Positions 1 through 5,601 of a stretch of DNA of 5,601 nucleotides are shown piece by piece. Under the pieces are notes generated by a model. That model was not told where the DNA came from. It was given only the letters and a program-made list of their open reading frames with translations, and made no database searches. The stretch is from Bryobacterales bacterium (GTDB taxonomy: Bacteria; Acidobacteriota; Terriglobia; Bryobacterales; Bryobacteraceae), in assembly GCA_016789785.1 (NCBI GenBank), contig JAEUQE010000366.1, positions 1 through 5,601 on the forward strand. The letters run 5' to 3'. Within the stretch, counting starts at the first letter, position 1. The number at the start of each line of letters is the position of its first letter. A program made the translations under genes and the position numbers.

Positions 1-142
1 CGCCAAAGCAGCCGAGGTCGCCGTAGCCCAGATCGTCGGCAAGAATCAGCACGATGTTCGGTGAGCGCGGAGTGGCAGAGGCGTTGAACGAGGCTGGTGT
101 GAGTAGTGATGCTGCCGAGGCGAGCAGGGCTCTGCGGTGCAT
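1..142 (-). CDS. Exported sulfatase (arylsulfatase-type), N-terminal fragment
   Basis: Only the first 47 residues are inside the window; the rest lies to the left. The frame opens at an ATG (142-140). Residues 1-23 look like an export signal: an arginine pair at 3-4 (MHRRALL), an Ala/Leu/Ser-rich core and a likely cleavage site near NASA-TP. The RR pair followed by LL could be a Tat signal, but a Sec signal is equally possible. Residues 28-47 then read [20 protein letters not shown], the hallmark opening of the sulfatase/alkaline-phosphatase superfamily, in which the Asp pair (D36, D37) helps bind the active-site metal. The formylglycine motif (C/S-x-P-x-R) that would prove sulfatase activity lies outside the window. 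By family, the protein should hydrolyse sulfate esters, probably of polysaccharides, outside the cytoplasm. It is transcribed divergently from the kinase. Family assignment is firm; substrate is unknown. Confidence 0.9.
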   Translation of the reverse strand, partial: MHRRALLASAASLLTPASFNASATPRSPNIVLILADDLGYGDLGCFG

Positions 143-148
143 GGCTCG

Positions 149-153
149 TCCTT
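149..153 (-). promoter_or_regulatory. Ribosome binding site of the sulfatase gene
   Basis: On the minus strand AAGGA lies six bases upstream of the ATG at 142-140. This is normal Shine-Dalgarno spacing and supports that start, which also places the signal peptide exactly at the N-terminus. Confidence 0.65.
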
Positions 154-240
154 AATTCTAACCGGCTTGGGGGCATGCGCAGGGGACTCCACTCAGCCTT
201 TCCCCTTCTCATCCGATAAGCACACTGGGTGGTTTCACCC

Positions 241-254
241 GGTGCCTCGTGCGA
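241..254 (+). repeat. 14-bp direct repeat, copy 1
   Basis: Sequence GGTGCCTCGTGCGA. It is identical to copy 3 (288-301), and the identity extends two bases leftward, giving a 16-bp exact repeat at 239-254 and 286-301. It abuts copy 2 directly. Confidence 0.7.
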
Positions 255-268
255 GGTGCCTGAAGCGA
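255..268 (+). repeat. 14-bp direct repeat, copy 2 (variant)
   Basis: Sequence GGTGCCTGAAGCGA, in perfect tandem with copy 1 and differing only in the three central bases (GAA for CGT). The shared pattern is GGTGCCT-NNN-GCGA. Confidence 0.6.
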
Positions 269-287
269 GCCCGTATGGGCGGGAGCC

Positions 288-301
288 GGTGCCTCGTGCG
301 A
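288..301 (+). repeat. 14-bp direct repeat, copy 3
   Basis: Sequence GGTGCCTCGTGCGA, an exact copy of the repeat at 241-254, 47 bp downstream of it. Copies 2 and 3 are separated by a GCCC-GTAT-GGGC hairpin. The repeats could be duplicated protein-binding sites or parts of a folded RNA. Confidence 0.7.
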
Positions 302-452
302 CCGGTGTCAGGCAGGCGGTTCGCTGTTGAATTGTTTGCCGGATCCACGTGGCCCCGGGCGGGCGGCCGCCGCAGACCGGGGAGTAACCAGGGAAGTCGT
401 GAGTAGTTTGGTGAGATCGGGCGAGATCAGAGATTCGGAATCGGGATGAAGT

Positions 453-456
453 AGGA
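453..456 (+). promoter_or_regulatory. Possible, closely spaced ribosome binding site of the kinase gene
   Basis: AGGA lies only two bases before the ATG at 459-461, closer than usual. No better Shine-Dalgarno serves another in-frame start: downstream TTG (483) and GTG (495) have weaker upstream sequence, and the first PAS domain begins near residue 13. The ATG at 459 is therefore the best start, probably with modest translation. Confidence 0.4.
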
Positions 457-458
457 AA

Positions 459-3400
459 ATGAAAGACTGGCCGAGCGATCCATTGAACAACACTGTGCTG
501 TGTGACGTGTTCTGGAATGCGTCCCTGGATGCCATGCGGCTGACGGATCGAGATGGCATGATCCAGCACGTAAACGACGCCTTCTGCCGTCTGATGCGCA
601 AGCCCCGGGAGGAGTTGTTAGGCCAGTTGTTCACCTGCACCTACTGGGAGCCCGATCGCCCGCGGATTCTTTCTGGTTACCGCAAGCGCATGGCCGAGAG
701 TCATCCTCAGTTGCGGATGCACCGTCCCATGCGGTTATGGGATGGGACCGGGATGTGGTTCGACGCGTCGGCGAGTTTGGCCGAGACGCCATACGGGGCG
801 TTGGTGCTCACCATCATGCGGGACATCACCGCGCAGAAACGAGCCGAGGACCAACTACGGACCGAGCGTGGGCGCCTGGACGAGTTCCTATCGGCGATGC
901 GTGTGGGGACGTGGGACTGGAACATCCAGACGGGGGAAGTGTCGTTTGACAAGAGATGGGCTGAGATTGTGGGCTACGATTCCAGCGAACTGCCCGCCAG
1001 CATCGAAACCTGGCATGGACTCGTTCATCCCGAAGATCGCCCGGTTTCCGGCCGGTTGATTGCCGAACACATAGCTGGCGCGATCGCTTACTACGACTGC
1101 GAATGCCGGATGAGGCACAAGGATGGCCATTGGGTATGGGTTCACGATCGTGGCCGTGTCGTGGCCTGGAGCGAGGATGGACGGCCGTTTCGAATGGCGG
1201 GCACACACACCGACATCACAGAGCGCAAGCAAATGGAGGCGATGCTTCGCAAAAGCCGCGACGAGGCTCAACGCCTGGCGTTGATTGCCGAACGGACCAC
1301 GGATGCCGTGGCGGTGCTGGACGAACAGGGGCGTATCGAATGGGTGAATCCAGGCTTTGAACGGATGATGGGATATCCCATGGCGGATGTCGCAGGCAGG
1401 GACGGCATTGACTGGATTCTGCACGAACAGACCGCTGCCGAAGCCAGAGACAACCTGCGGCGGTCCATGTTCGCTGGTGTGCGCCAACAGGTGATGGGAC
1501 GGATTCGCCGCGGAGGAGAGATCTGGCTCGACCTGGAGATCCAGCCAATTCGCGCGCAAGACGGCCGCGTTGCCGGCTTCAGCGCCGTCGCTTCCGATGT
1601 CACCGCCCATGTGGATCTGCGCAAAAGGCTGGAAGGCATTGTGGATGCGCTCGCGGAAGGTTTGGTGCTGCTCGACGCCAAGGGGATCATTGTGGATTGC
1701 AACCCGCGCGCCGCGCAGGTTCTCGGGCTTCCGCGGGAGCAGTTGATCGGACGCTACGCCGGCTCGGCGGATTGGGGAGCACTGGGTCAAGATGGAGTGC
1801 CACTCGAAGAAGACCAGTTCCCCTGCATCCGCACGCTCACAACGGGTGAGCCGGTTCGCGGCTCAGTGATGGCGGTGAACTCCTTCGGAGGCAAGCAGGT
1901 CTGGATCGAAGTCAACTCCCGGATCCTGCGGGATGGGCTTGGGAATGTGACCGGTGAGGTGGCCAGTTTCGCTGATGTCACGGACCGGCGGCGGATGCAG
2001 CAGGCAATTCTCGACAGTGAAGCGCGGCTCCGCACGCTGGCCGATTCTGTCCCCGTGATGGTATGGCTGGCGGGACCGGAAGGTGATTGGACGGACTGCA
2101 ACCGGAGTTGGCTCGACTTCACGGGACGTCCGATGTGCTTTGGACAGCGGCTGGGCTGGACCGGCGGAATCCACCCGGAGGATCTCGACCGGTGTCTGGA
2201 TGCTTACGCGGGGGCTTTGTCCGCCCGGAAGCCACTGGAGATCGAGTTCCGGCTGCGGCGCAAGGACGGGACGTACCGCTGGATCCTGGATCGTTGTGCG
2301 CCGCGCTACGCGTCAACGGGTGAGTTGCTCGGCTTCGTTGGCGGTTGTGTGGACATTACCGAACGCCGGGAGACAGAGCAGAAGCTGGTCGAGGCGAACC
2401 TGCGCGCGCGGCACCTGGCCGAAGCGCTCGAACAGGCCCCCGCCTCCATCTTCCTTTGCGATAAGTCCGGAGCCATCACCTACGTCAACCGCACCTTTTG
2501 TCAGGTAACTGGATTTACTCCCGAGGAAGTACTCGGAAAGAACCCCCGTATCTTGCAGTCGGGTCAAACGCCTCCGCCAACTTACCGGGAGATGTGGACG
2601 CATCTCACCAGCGGGCGTGCGTGGCGCGGCGAGTTACTCAACCGGAAGAAGAGCGGGGAGCTCTACTGGGAATTGATGCTGCTTTCGCCGCTGATGGATG
2701 ATAGCGGCGGCATCGCCGGTTACTTGTGCGTCAAGGAGGATATTACTTCCCGCAAACGGAACGAGCAGCAACTGGAACAGGCCAACAAACGCCTGCATGA
2801 GGCGATTGTGCGCGCCCAGGATCTGGCGTGCCAGGCCGAGGCGGCGAATGTTTCCAAGAGCGAGTTTCTCGCCAACATGAGCCACGAGATCCGGACTCCG
2901 ATGAACGGCATTCTGGGCACGGCCGGGCTGTTGCTGGAGACGGTGCTGACCGGGGAACAGCGGGAACATGTGGACGTGATCTGCACCAGTGCCGAATCAC
3001 TGTTGACGATCATCAACGACCTCCTCGATCTCTCCAAAATCGAGGCTGGACGGCTGGAAGTCGAGTGCATCGAGATGTCCCCAGGCTCCGTGGTGATGGA
3101 GGTGTCCGCGATGCTGAGTCCGCTGGCCCGCCAGAACGGCTTGGAGTTCGAGACGAAGTGGGATAGCAGGATTCCGGAGGTTGTCCTCGGTGATCCGGGA
3201 CGGCTCCGGCAGGTGCTGGTAAATCTGGCCGGAAACGCGGTGAAATTCACAGAGTCGGGAAAGATCACGATTGAAGCGTCTGTGTTTCCGGGACCGTGGA
3301 TGTGGGGCGCCAACGCGGTGACTGGTGCTCGTATGGAGTTGGAGATGCGGATTGCCGTGCGCGACACGGGAATCGGCATTCCGCAAACCCACATCGACCG

Positions 3401-4253
3401 CTTGTTCGACAAGTTTACGCAACTGGATGCCTCCACCACCCGGCGTTATGGCGGCACCGGACTCGGCCTGTCGATTTCGCGGCGGCTTGTGGAGATGATG
3501 GGCGGCGAGATCGGCGTGGTCAGTGAAGTGGGGCGGGGGTCGGAGTTCTGGTTCACAGTGCGGCTGGGGTTGCCGGACTCTGCCCGAGGAGTGGATGCTC
3601 TTGCCCGGAGCGCGAGTGCGGCGGCCAGCGAATCAGGGCTGATTGCGGCAAACGGGGCCAGTCCGCGGCGCAGTCTCCATGCGCCGGTGAGCGTCGCCTC
3701 CGGCGCCGAGTTGTCTGCGGAAACCAATGGGTCACCGCAACCGCCAGCAGGTTTCTCACGCCCCAGCCCGGCGCGCTATGAGGTGGACTCGCAACTCCTG
3801 CGTGCCATCGCCGACCGTAAGGCGACAATTCTTCTGGCCGAGGACAATGCGATCAACCGGCGAGTGGCGATTGGGATTCTCAAGCGCTTTGGAATCGTGG
3901 TGGATGCGGCGATCGATGGTCAGGAAGCTGTGGATGCGCTGGGGCGCGGCTCCTATGACCTGGTGCTGATGGACATCCATATGCGCCGGCTTGACGGGCT
4001 GGCCGCGACCCGGGCGATTCGCGCCCTGGATGGGCCCGTTTCCCAAATCCCGATTATCGCGATGACGGCAAGTGTGATGGCGGAAGACCACGATATCTGT
4101 TTCGAGGCCGGAATGAACGATTTCGTCTCCAAGCCCGTCGACTTATCGGTGCTGGCCGAGGTGTTGAACCGGTGGCTGGTCGAACCGAAGGCGGGACTGC
4201 ATGCCGGGCCAGGCTCGCCGGCTACGGAAACACCCGTGCAAGATCCAGAGTGA
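459..4253 (+). CDS. Hybrid sensor histidine kinase with six PAS domains and a receiver domain
   Basis: A complete 1264-residue protein that autophosphorylates on histidine and passes phosphate to its own receiver. Domains by approximate residue: PAS1 13-125; PAS2 139-258 (PAS_3 type: HPEDR, then RHKDGHWVWV); PAS3 272-383; PAS4 389-510; PAS5 518-637 (PAS_3 type: HPEDLDR, RRKDGTYRWI); PAS6 648-770 (GKNPRILQSG). Most PAS units end in a DIT/DVT-type motif. A Gln/Ala-rich, probably coiled-coil helix (765-800) leads to HisKA with the H-box MSHEIRTPMNG, phospho-acceptor His809. The ATPase has the N-box (N922, N926), DTGIGIP (969-975), FDKF (983-986) and GGTGLGL (998-1004). An Ala/Ser/Pro-rich linker (about 1037-1118) joins a receiver with E1128-D1129, phospho-acceptor D1172, T1203 and K1225. 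All catalytic residues are intact. There is no signal peptide, membrane segment or Hpt domain, so it is a cytosolic sensor needing a separate Hpt or regulator partner, none of which is encoded here. One oddity is MDIHMRRLDG, with Arg1176 replacing the usual Pro. The PAS ligands cannot be read from sequence. Confidence 0.96.
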   Translation: MKDWPSDPLNNTVLCDVFWNASLDAMRLTDRDGMIQHVNDAFCRLMRKPREELLGQLFTCTYWEPDRPRILSGYRKRMAESHPQLRMHRPMRLWDGTGMWFDASASLAETPYGALVLTIMRDITAQKRAEDQLRTERGRLDEFLSAMRVGTWDWNIQTGEVSFDKRWAEIVGYDSSELPASIETWHGLVHPEDRPVSGRLIAEHIAGAIAYYDCECRMRHKDGHWVWVHDRGRVVAWSEDGRPFRMAGTHTDITERKQMEAMLRKSRDEAQRLALIAERTTDAVAVLDEQGRIEWVNPGFERMMGYPMADVAGRDGIDWILHEQTAAEARDNLRRSMFAGVRQQVMGRIRRGGEIWLDLEIQPIRAQDGRVAGFSAVASDVTAHVDLRKRLEGIVDALAEGLVLLDAKGIIVDCNPRAAQVLGLPREQLIGRYAGSADWGALGQDGVPLEEDQFPCIRTLTTGEPVRGSVMAVNSFGGKQVWIEVNSRILRDGLGNVTGEVASFADVTDRRRMQQAILDSEARLRTLADSVPVMVWLAGPEGDWTDCNRSWLDFTGRPMCFGQRLGWTGGIHPEDLDRCLDAYAGALSARKPLEIEFRLRRKDGTYRWILDRCAPRYASTGELLGFVGGCVDITERRETEQKLVEANLRARHLAEALEQAPASIFLCDKSGAITYVNRTFCQVTGFTPEEVLGKNPRILQSGQTPPPTYREMWTHLTSGRAWRGELLNRKKSGELYWELMLLSPLMDDSGGIAGYLCVKEDITSRKRNEQQLEQANKRLHEAIVRAQDLACQAEAANVSKSEFLANMSHEIRTPMNGILGTAGLLLETVLTGEQREHVDVICTSAESLLTIINDLLDLSKIEAGRLEVECIEMSPGSVVMEVSAMLSPLARQNGLEFETKWDSRIPEVVLGDPGRLRQVLVNLAGNAVKFTESGKITIEASVFPGPWMWGANAVTGARMELEMRIAVRDTGIGIPQTHIDRLFDKFTQLDASTTRRYGGTGLGLSISRRLVEMMGGEIGVVSEVGRGSEFWFTVRLGLPDSARGVDALARSASAAASESGLIAANGASPRRSLHAPVSVASGAELSAETNGSPQPPAGFSRPSPARYEVDSQLLRAIADRKATILLAEDNAINRRVAIGILKRFGIVVDAAIDGQEAVDALGRGSYDLVLMDIHMRRLDGLAATRAIRALDGPVSQIPIIAMTASVMAEDHDICFEAGMNDFVSKPVDLSVLAEVLNRWLVEPKAGLHAGPGSPATETPVQDPE

Positions 4254-4643
4254 CTGGCGCACGGGCACTCCGCCTGCCTGGAGAGAGCGCGCAATACTCT
4301 GGAACACTCCGCAGCGGACGCGGGTCATGTGATCCAGCTCCCCGCTTCCCGGATCATCTTCCAGGCGCGTGAGAGGGCGCCGTTGGTTGGCTGGTGGGGC
4401 GGCGAAGAACTCGTTGCCGTGCTGCCTCGGGCCGACCGCCACGAGACAGGCAAGGACCGCCGGGAGTCCGCGAGCGCAGATTTCGAAATCAGCTGCGATC
4501 AGGGGTGCTGCCTTGTGGCCGGTTCGATTGGGGCGCCATGTTTCGCGGCGAAGAGAACTTCGAGAACTGCGATTGAGCGCGCTGACAAGTGGATTGGATG
4601 CGGGCAAACGGCTAGCAGAAACTACGTTCGCTTCGAGGGATGG
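4254..4643 (+). pseudogene. Degenerate, 5'-truncated GGDEF (diguanylate cyclase) domain
   Basis: Reading on in the kinase frame past its TGA, the translation stays open to 4757 and resembles the second part of a GGDEF domain. Landmarks: TLEHSAAD (4296-4319) matches the usual TLGHSAGD; WWGGEEL (4392-4412) is followed by VAVLPRADR; ADFEI precedes GSIGAPCF (4521-4544), matching VSIGxxxF; ERADK (4575-4589) is followed by SRNYVRF (4614-4634), matching the final AxxAGRNxVxF. The family makes cyclic di-GMP from two GTP. Activity here is unlikely. The opening DPLTGLxNRR section is absent; the stretch aligned with the metal-binding DxDxFKxxND reads HGHSACLERARN, without the Asp residues; the signature Phe is Leu; the Lys before the final GRN-like motif is Gln; a few residues are missing after LPRADR; and no good start codon or ribosome binding site precedes it. 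It is probably the fossil of a neighbouring diguanylate cyclase gene. The match is by eye: strong from GGEEL onward, weaker upstream. Confidence 0.68.
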
Positions 4644-5343
4644 CTGAGCGAACAGAGCCGTCACGTTCGCCGGGGCGACGGCTCCAGGTTGGGCGTTTGT
4701 CGGGGTGGCGATGGAGCGTTACGAATCGCCAGGTCTGAGAGAGAACAGCGGGTTTAGAGAGGCGAGGGAGAGGGCCATACCAAACTTGGGTAAACTGCGC
4801 CGATGGATGGGCGTCGTGGCGATGCGTCCGGAAAGCTCTGTACTCCTGAAAGCGGTTCGCGCCAAGCCGAGTGTGACTTGGCTGGGCCGGACCTGCATTG
4901 GAGACACCTTCTTTCCACGCCCGCGACCCCTTCGCTGGCGCGCGTAACAATTCCGATCGTATTCGAGAAAAGCCCAGAAGTTCCGGATTTGCCCTGGGCG
5001 AGGCAATGTCCGTACAACAGCAGTTTACTCTCACTTTGCCTCGTGGTCAATAGAGAAATGTGGATGAAATGCGGTTAATTCCGCGCCGGTCTCCGGCATA
5101 CGCCCTCGCGGTGGAAGGCGTAAGCCATCGCCCCAATCGCATCGGCCAATTGGAAGGTGTCGTGGAGGGAATGATGCCCCCCGGCACGGCCCGCAAGGCA
5201 CCGGCCCTCGGCACGCGCCGCCAGGAGCGAAGCCCCAGTCAGGAAGTCACGCAACTGAGCAGTCAGGCCGCCATCCACGCCGGGCCCGTCCACGATTCGA
5301 AAGCCGCGGTCCGCTCCCCGGCCTGCGCGCGAATTCCCCAAAA
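4644..5343. other. About 700 bp without a recognisable gene
   Basis: Short overlapping open frames occur on both strands, but none shows a family motif, a good ribosome binding site or a signal peptide. There are no tRNA or rRNA signatures, no clear insertion-sequence ends and no CRISPR-like repeats. The left part (4644-4757) continues the open frame of the GGDEF fragment without domain resemblance. Two inverted repeats occur: 4655-4684, and GGCaTACGCC (5095-5104) with GGCGTAaGCC (5117-5126). The most coding-like stretch is a minus-strand frame at 5075-5341, which I cannot identify. With the adjoining pseudogene, the tract looks like decayed former coding sequence. Confidence 0.55.
4655..4684 (+). 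repeat. 8-bp perfect inverted repeat (possible hairpin)
   Basis: GAGCCGTC (4655-4662) pairs perfectly with GACGGCTC (4677-4684) across a 14-base loop, just after the GGDEF fragment ends. No T-run follows on either strand, so it is not a standard intrinsic terminator. It might be a relic or a weak pause/termination hairpin for the kinase transcript. Confidence 0.35.
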
Positions 5344-5601
5344 CTACCGCCTTTTCAGCTCCAATGCGACGTCTTCCGTGTACTGTGGCGAAGTGAGTTG
5401 CTTGCCGCTCCCCTGATGCGAGAAGTTCTCAGTGGCCTCCACCCGCCCCGACCGTGGATTCCACCACCGTGCGACGTAGCTTCCCGCAGGCAGTTGCAAC
5501 GATAGCGTCGCGGTCTGACGGTTGGTGCGCACCACGTACCGCGGCCGGTAATCCGCCATCACCTTTCCATGATGCAGATACAGCGCATACTGCTTGCCGG
5601 C
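5344..5601 (-). CDS. C-terminal fragment, probable secreted glycoside hydrolase or carbohydrate-active protein
   Basis: The frame enters from the right edge and ends at TAG (5346-5344), so only the last 85 residues are visible. They read as a beta-rich domain: QYALYLHHGK near its start, then TATLSLQLPAGSYVARWWNPRSGRV, split here as LQLPAGSYVA and RWWNPRSGRV, and a final SPQYTEDVALELKRR. The order of a YALYL strand, a Leu-rich strand before PAGSY, W(W/Y/F)NPR(S/T)G and a closing ED-(V/I)-AL strand resembles the C-terminal beta-sandwich (putative collagen-binding type) that follows the catalytic barrel in many bacterial glycoside hydrolases and DUF4038-type proteins. No catalytic residues are in the window, so enzyme class and substrate cannot be given. 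It converges on the kinase gene. No terminator hairpin is evident after its stop. A non-enzymatic beta-sandwich protein is the alternative. Confidence 0.6.
   Translation of the reverse strand, partial: AGKQYALYLHHGKVMADYRPRYVVRTNRQTATLSLQLPAGSYVARWWNPRSGRVEATENFSHQGSGKQLTSPQYTEDVALELKRR

Larger units (their letters stand above)
223..314 (+). other. Candidate structured RNA / leader element (abutting hairpins)
   Basis: Several inverted repeats adjoin here with almost no gaps. H1 is CACTGGGTG (223-231) with CACCCGGTG (236-244): nine pairs, one a G-U wobble, around a GTTT loop. H2 is CCTC (245-248) with GAGG (253-256) around GTGC. P1 is TGCCTGA (257-263) with TCAGGCA (308-314): seven perfect pairs enclosing P2, GCCC/GGGC (269-272 with 277-280, loop GTAT), and P3, CCGGT/ACCGG (286-290 with 301-305). 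Together P1-P3 form a three-way junction. The wobble in H1 pairs only in the plus-strand RNA, so the fold would belong to the kinase leader rather than the sulfatase leader. It matches no riboswitch class I can name. GC-rich DNA folds readily, so this could be chance or a DNA-level element. Confidence 0.35.
143..458. other. Divergent intergenic region between sulfatase and kinase
   Basis: This 316-bp gap must contain the promoters of both divergent genes. I see no protein-coding signal: the short open frames here match no family and overlap repeats and palindromes. No convincing sigma-70 -35/-10 pair is visible for either gene. Contents from left to right: the sulfatase ribosome binding site (149-153); a 6-bp inverted repeat AGGGGA/TCCCCT (181-186 with 201-206); the hairpin and repeat cluster at 223-314; a group of short perfect palindromes at 341-370; and an AG-rich stretch leading to the kinase start. 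Confidence 0.7.

Noticed and set aside
154..160. TAGAAT on the minus strand as a -10 box for the sulfatase
   Set aside because: It lies only about 15 bases before the ATG, overlaps the ribosome binding site region, and has no -35 hexamer at a proper distance.
182..240. FMN-riboswitch-like strings on the minus strand (CGGATGAGAAGG, GGGTGAAA)
   Set aside because: The order and the remaining conserved segments of the RFN element are missing, and a sulfatase is not an expected target.
258..314. Group II intron domain V or 5'-end remnant: GAGCC followed by GGC-GGGA-GCC (a GNRA-type tetraloop) and GTGCGACC
   Set aside because: The 3' strand needed to close the domain V lower helix is absent, there is no reverse transcriptase gene or remnant, and the same bases pair better in other stems.
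341..370. Cloning-vector polylinker contamination
   Set aside because: The restriction-site-like palindromes are flanked on both sides by sequence of similar composition, with no vector sequence recognisable.
888..1790. 300-residue minus-strand open frame inside the kinase gene
   Set aside because: It is antisense to intact PAS-domain coding sequence, shows no family motif, and is a typical shadow frame in GC-rich DNA.
4254..4330. Readthrough of the kinase TGA giving a kinase-GGDEF fusion
   Set aside because: The GGDEF part lacks its first section and key residues, no readthrough signal is evident, and being in the same frame has a one-in-three chance.
4612..5050. Overlapping short open frames on both strands of the non-coding tract
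   Set aside because: Compositions rich in Arg, Pro and Ser, no motifs, no ribosome binding sites, and mutual overlap on both strands suggest chance frames.
5006..5053. Tiny plus-strand open frame beginning MSVQQQFTLTLPRGQ
   Set aside because: Only 15 codons before the stop and no convincing ribosome binding site or following gene to attenuate.

Overview
The window is GC-rich bacterial chromosome. It holds one complete gene, two genes cut by the window edges, one decayed gene fragment and two non-coding tracts. The combination of an exported sulfatase, a very large soluble multi-PAS hybrid histidine kinase and what looks like the end of a glycoside hydrolase suits a polysaccharide-degrading, environmental, large-genome lineage. 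Acidobacteriota of the Solibacter/Bryobacter type is my best guess; Planctomycetota or Verrucomicrobiota are possible. No marker gene settles this.

Layout: (1) 1-142, minus strand: N-terminus of a secreted sulfatase, running off the left edge. (2) 143-458: divergent intergenic region. It contains three copies of a 14-bp repeat and a run of directly abutting potential hairpins at 223-314 that would form a compact structured RNA if transcribed toward the kinase. (3) 459-4253, plus strand: a 1264-residue cytosolic hybrid sensor kinase with six PAS domains, HisKA, HATPase and a C-terminal receiver. (4) 4254-4643, plus strand: a degenerate, 5'-truncated GGDEF (diguanylate cyclase) domain in the same reading frame as the kinase, right after its stop codon. 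It keeps GGEE but appears to have lost other key residues. (5) 4644-5343: about 700 bp with no recognisable gene. (6) 5344-5601, minus strand: C-terminal 85 residues of a protein resembling the beta-sandwich tail of secreted glycoside hydrolases, running off the right edge.

How they fit together: the kinase has no membrane segment, no Hpt domain and no response regulator or Hpt gene beside it in the window. It probably senses an intracellular signal and passes phosphate to an unlinked partner. The flanking genes suggest, without proving, a carbohydrate-utilisation neighbourhood. The GGDEF fragment hints that a c-di-GMP output once lay next to the kinase and has been lost. The best leads are the GGDEF fossil and the structured leader; I do not see clear evidence of a wholly new multi-gene system.
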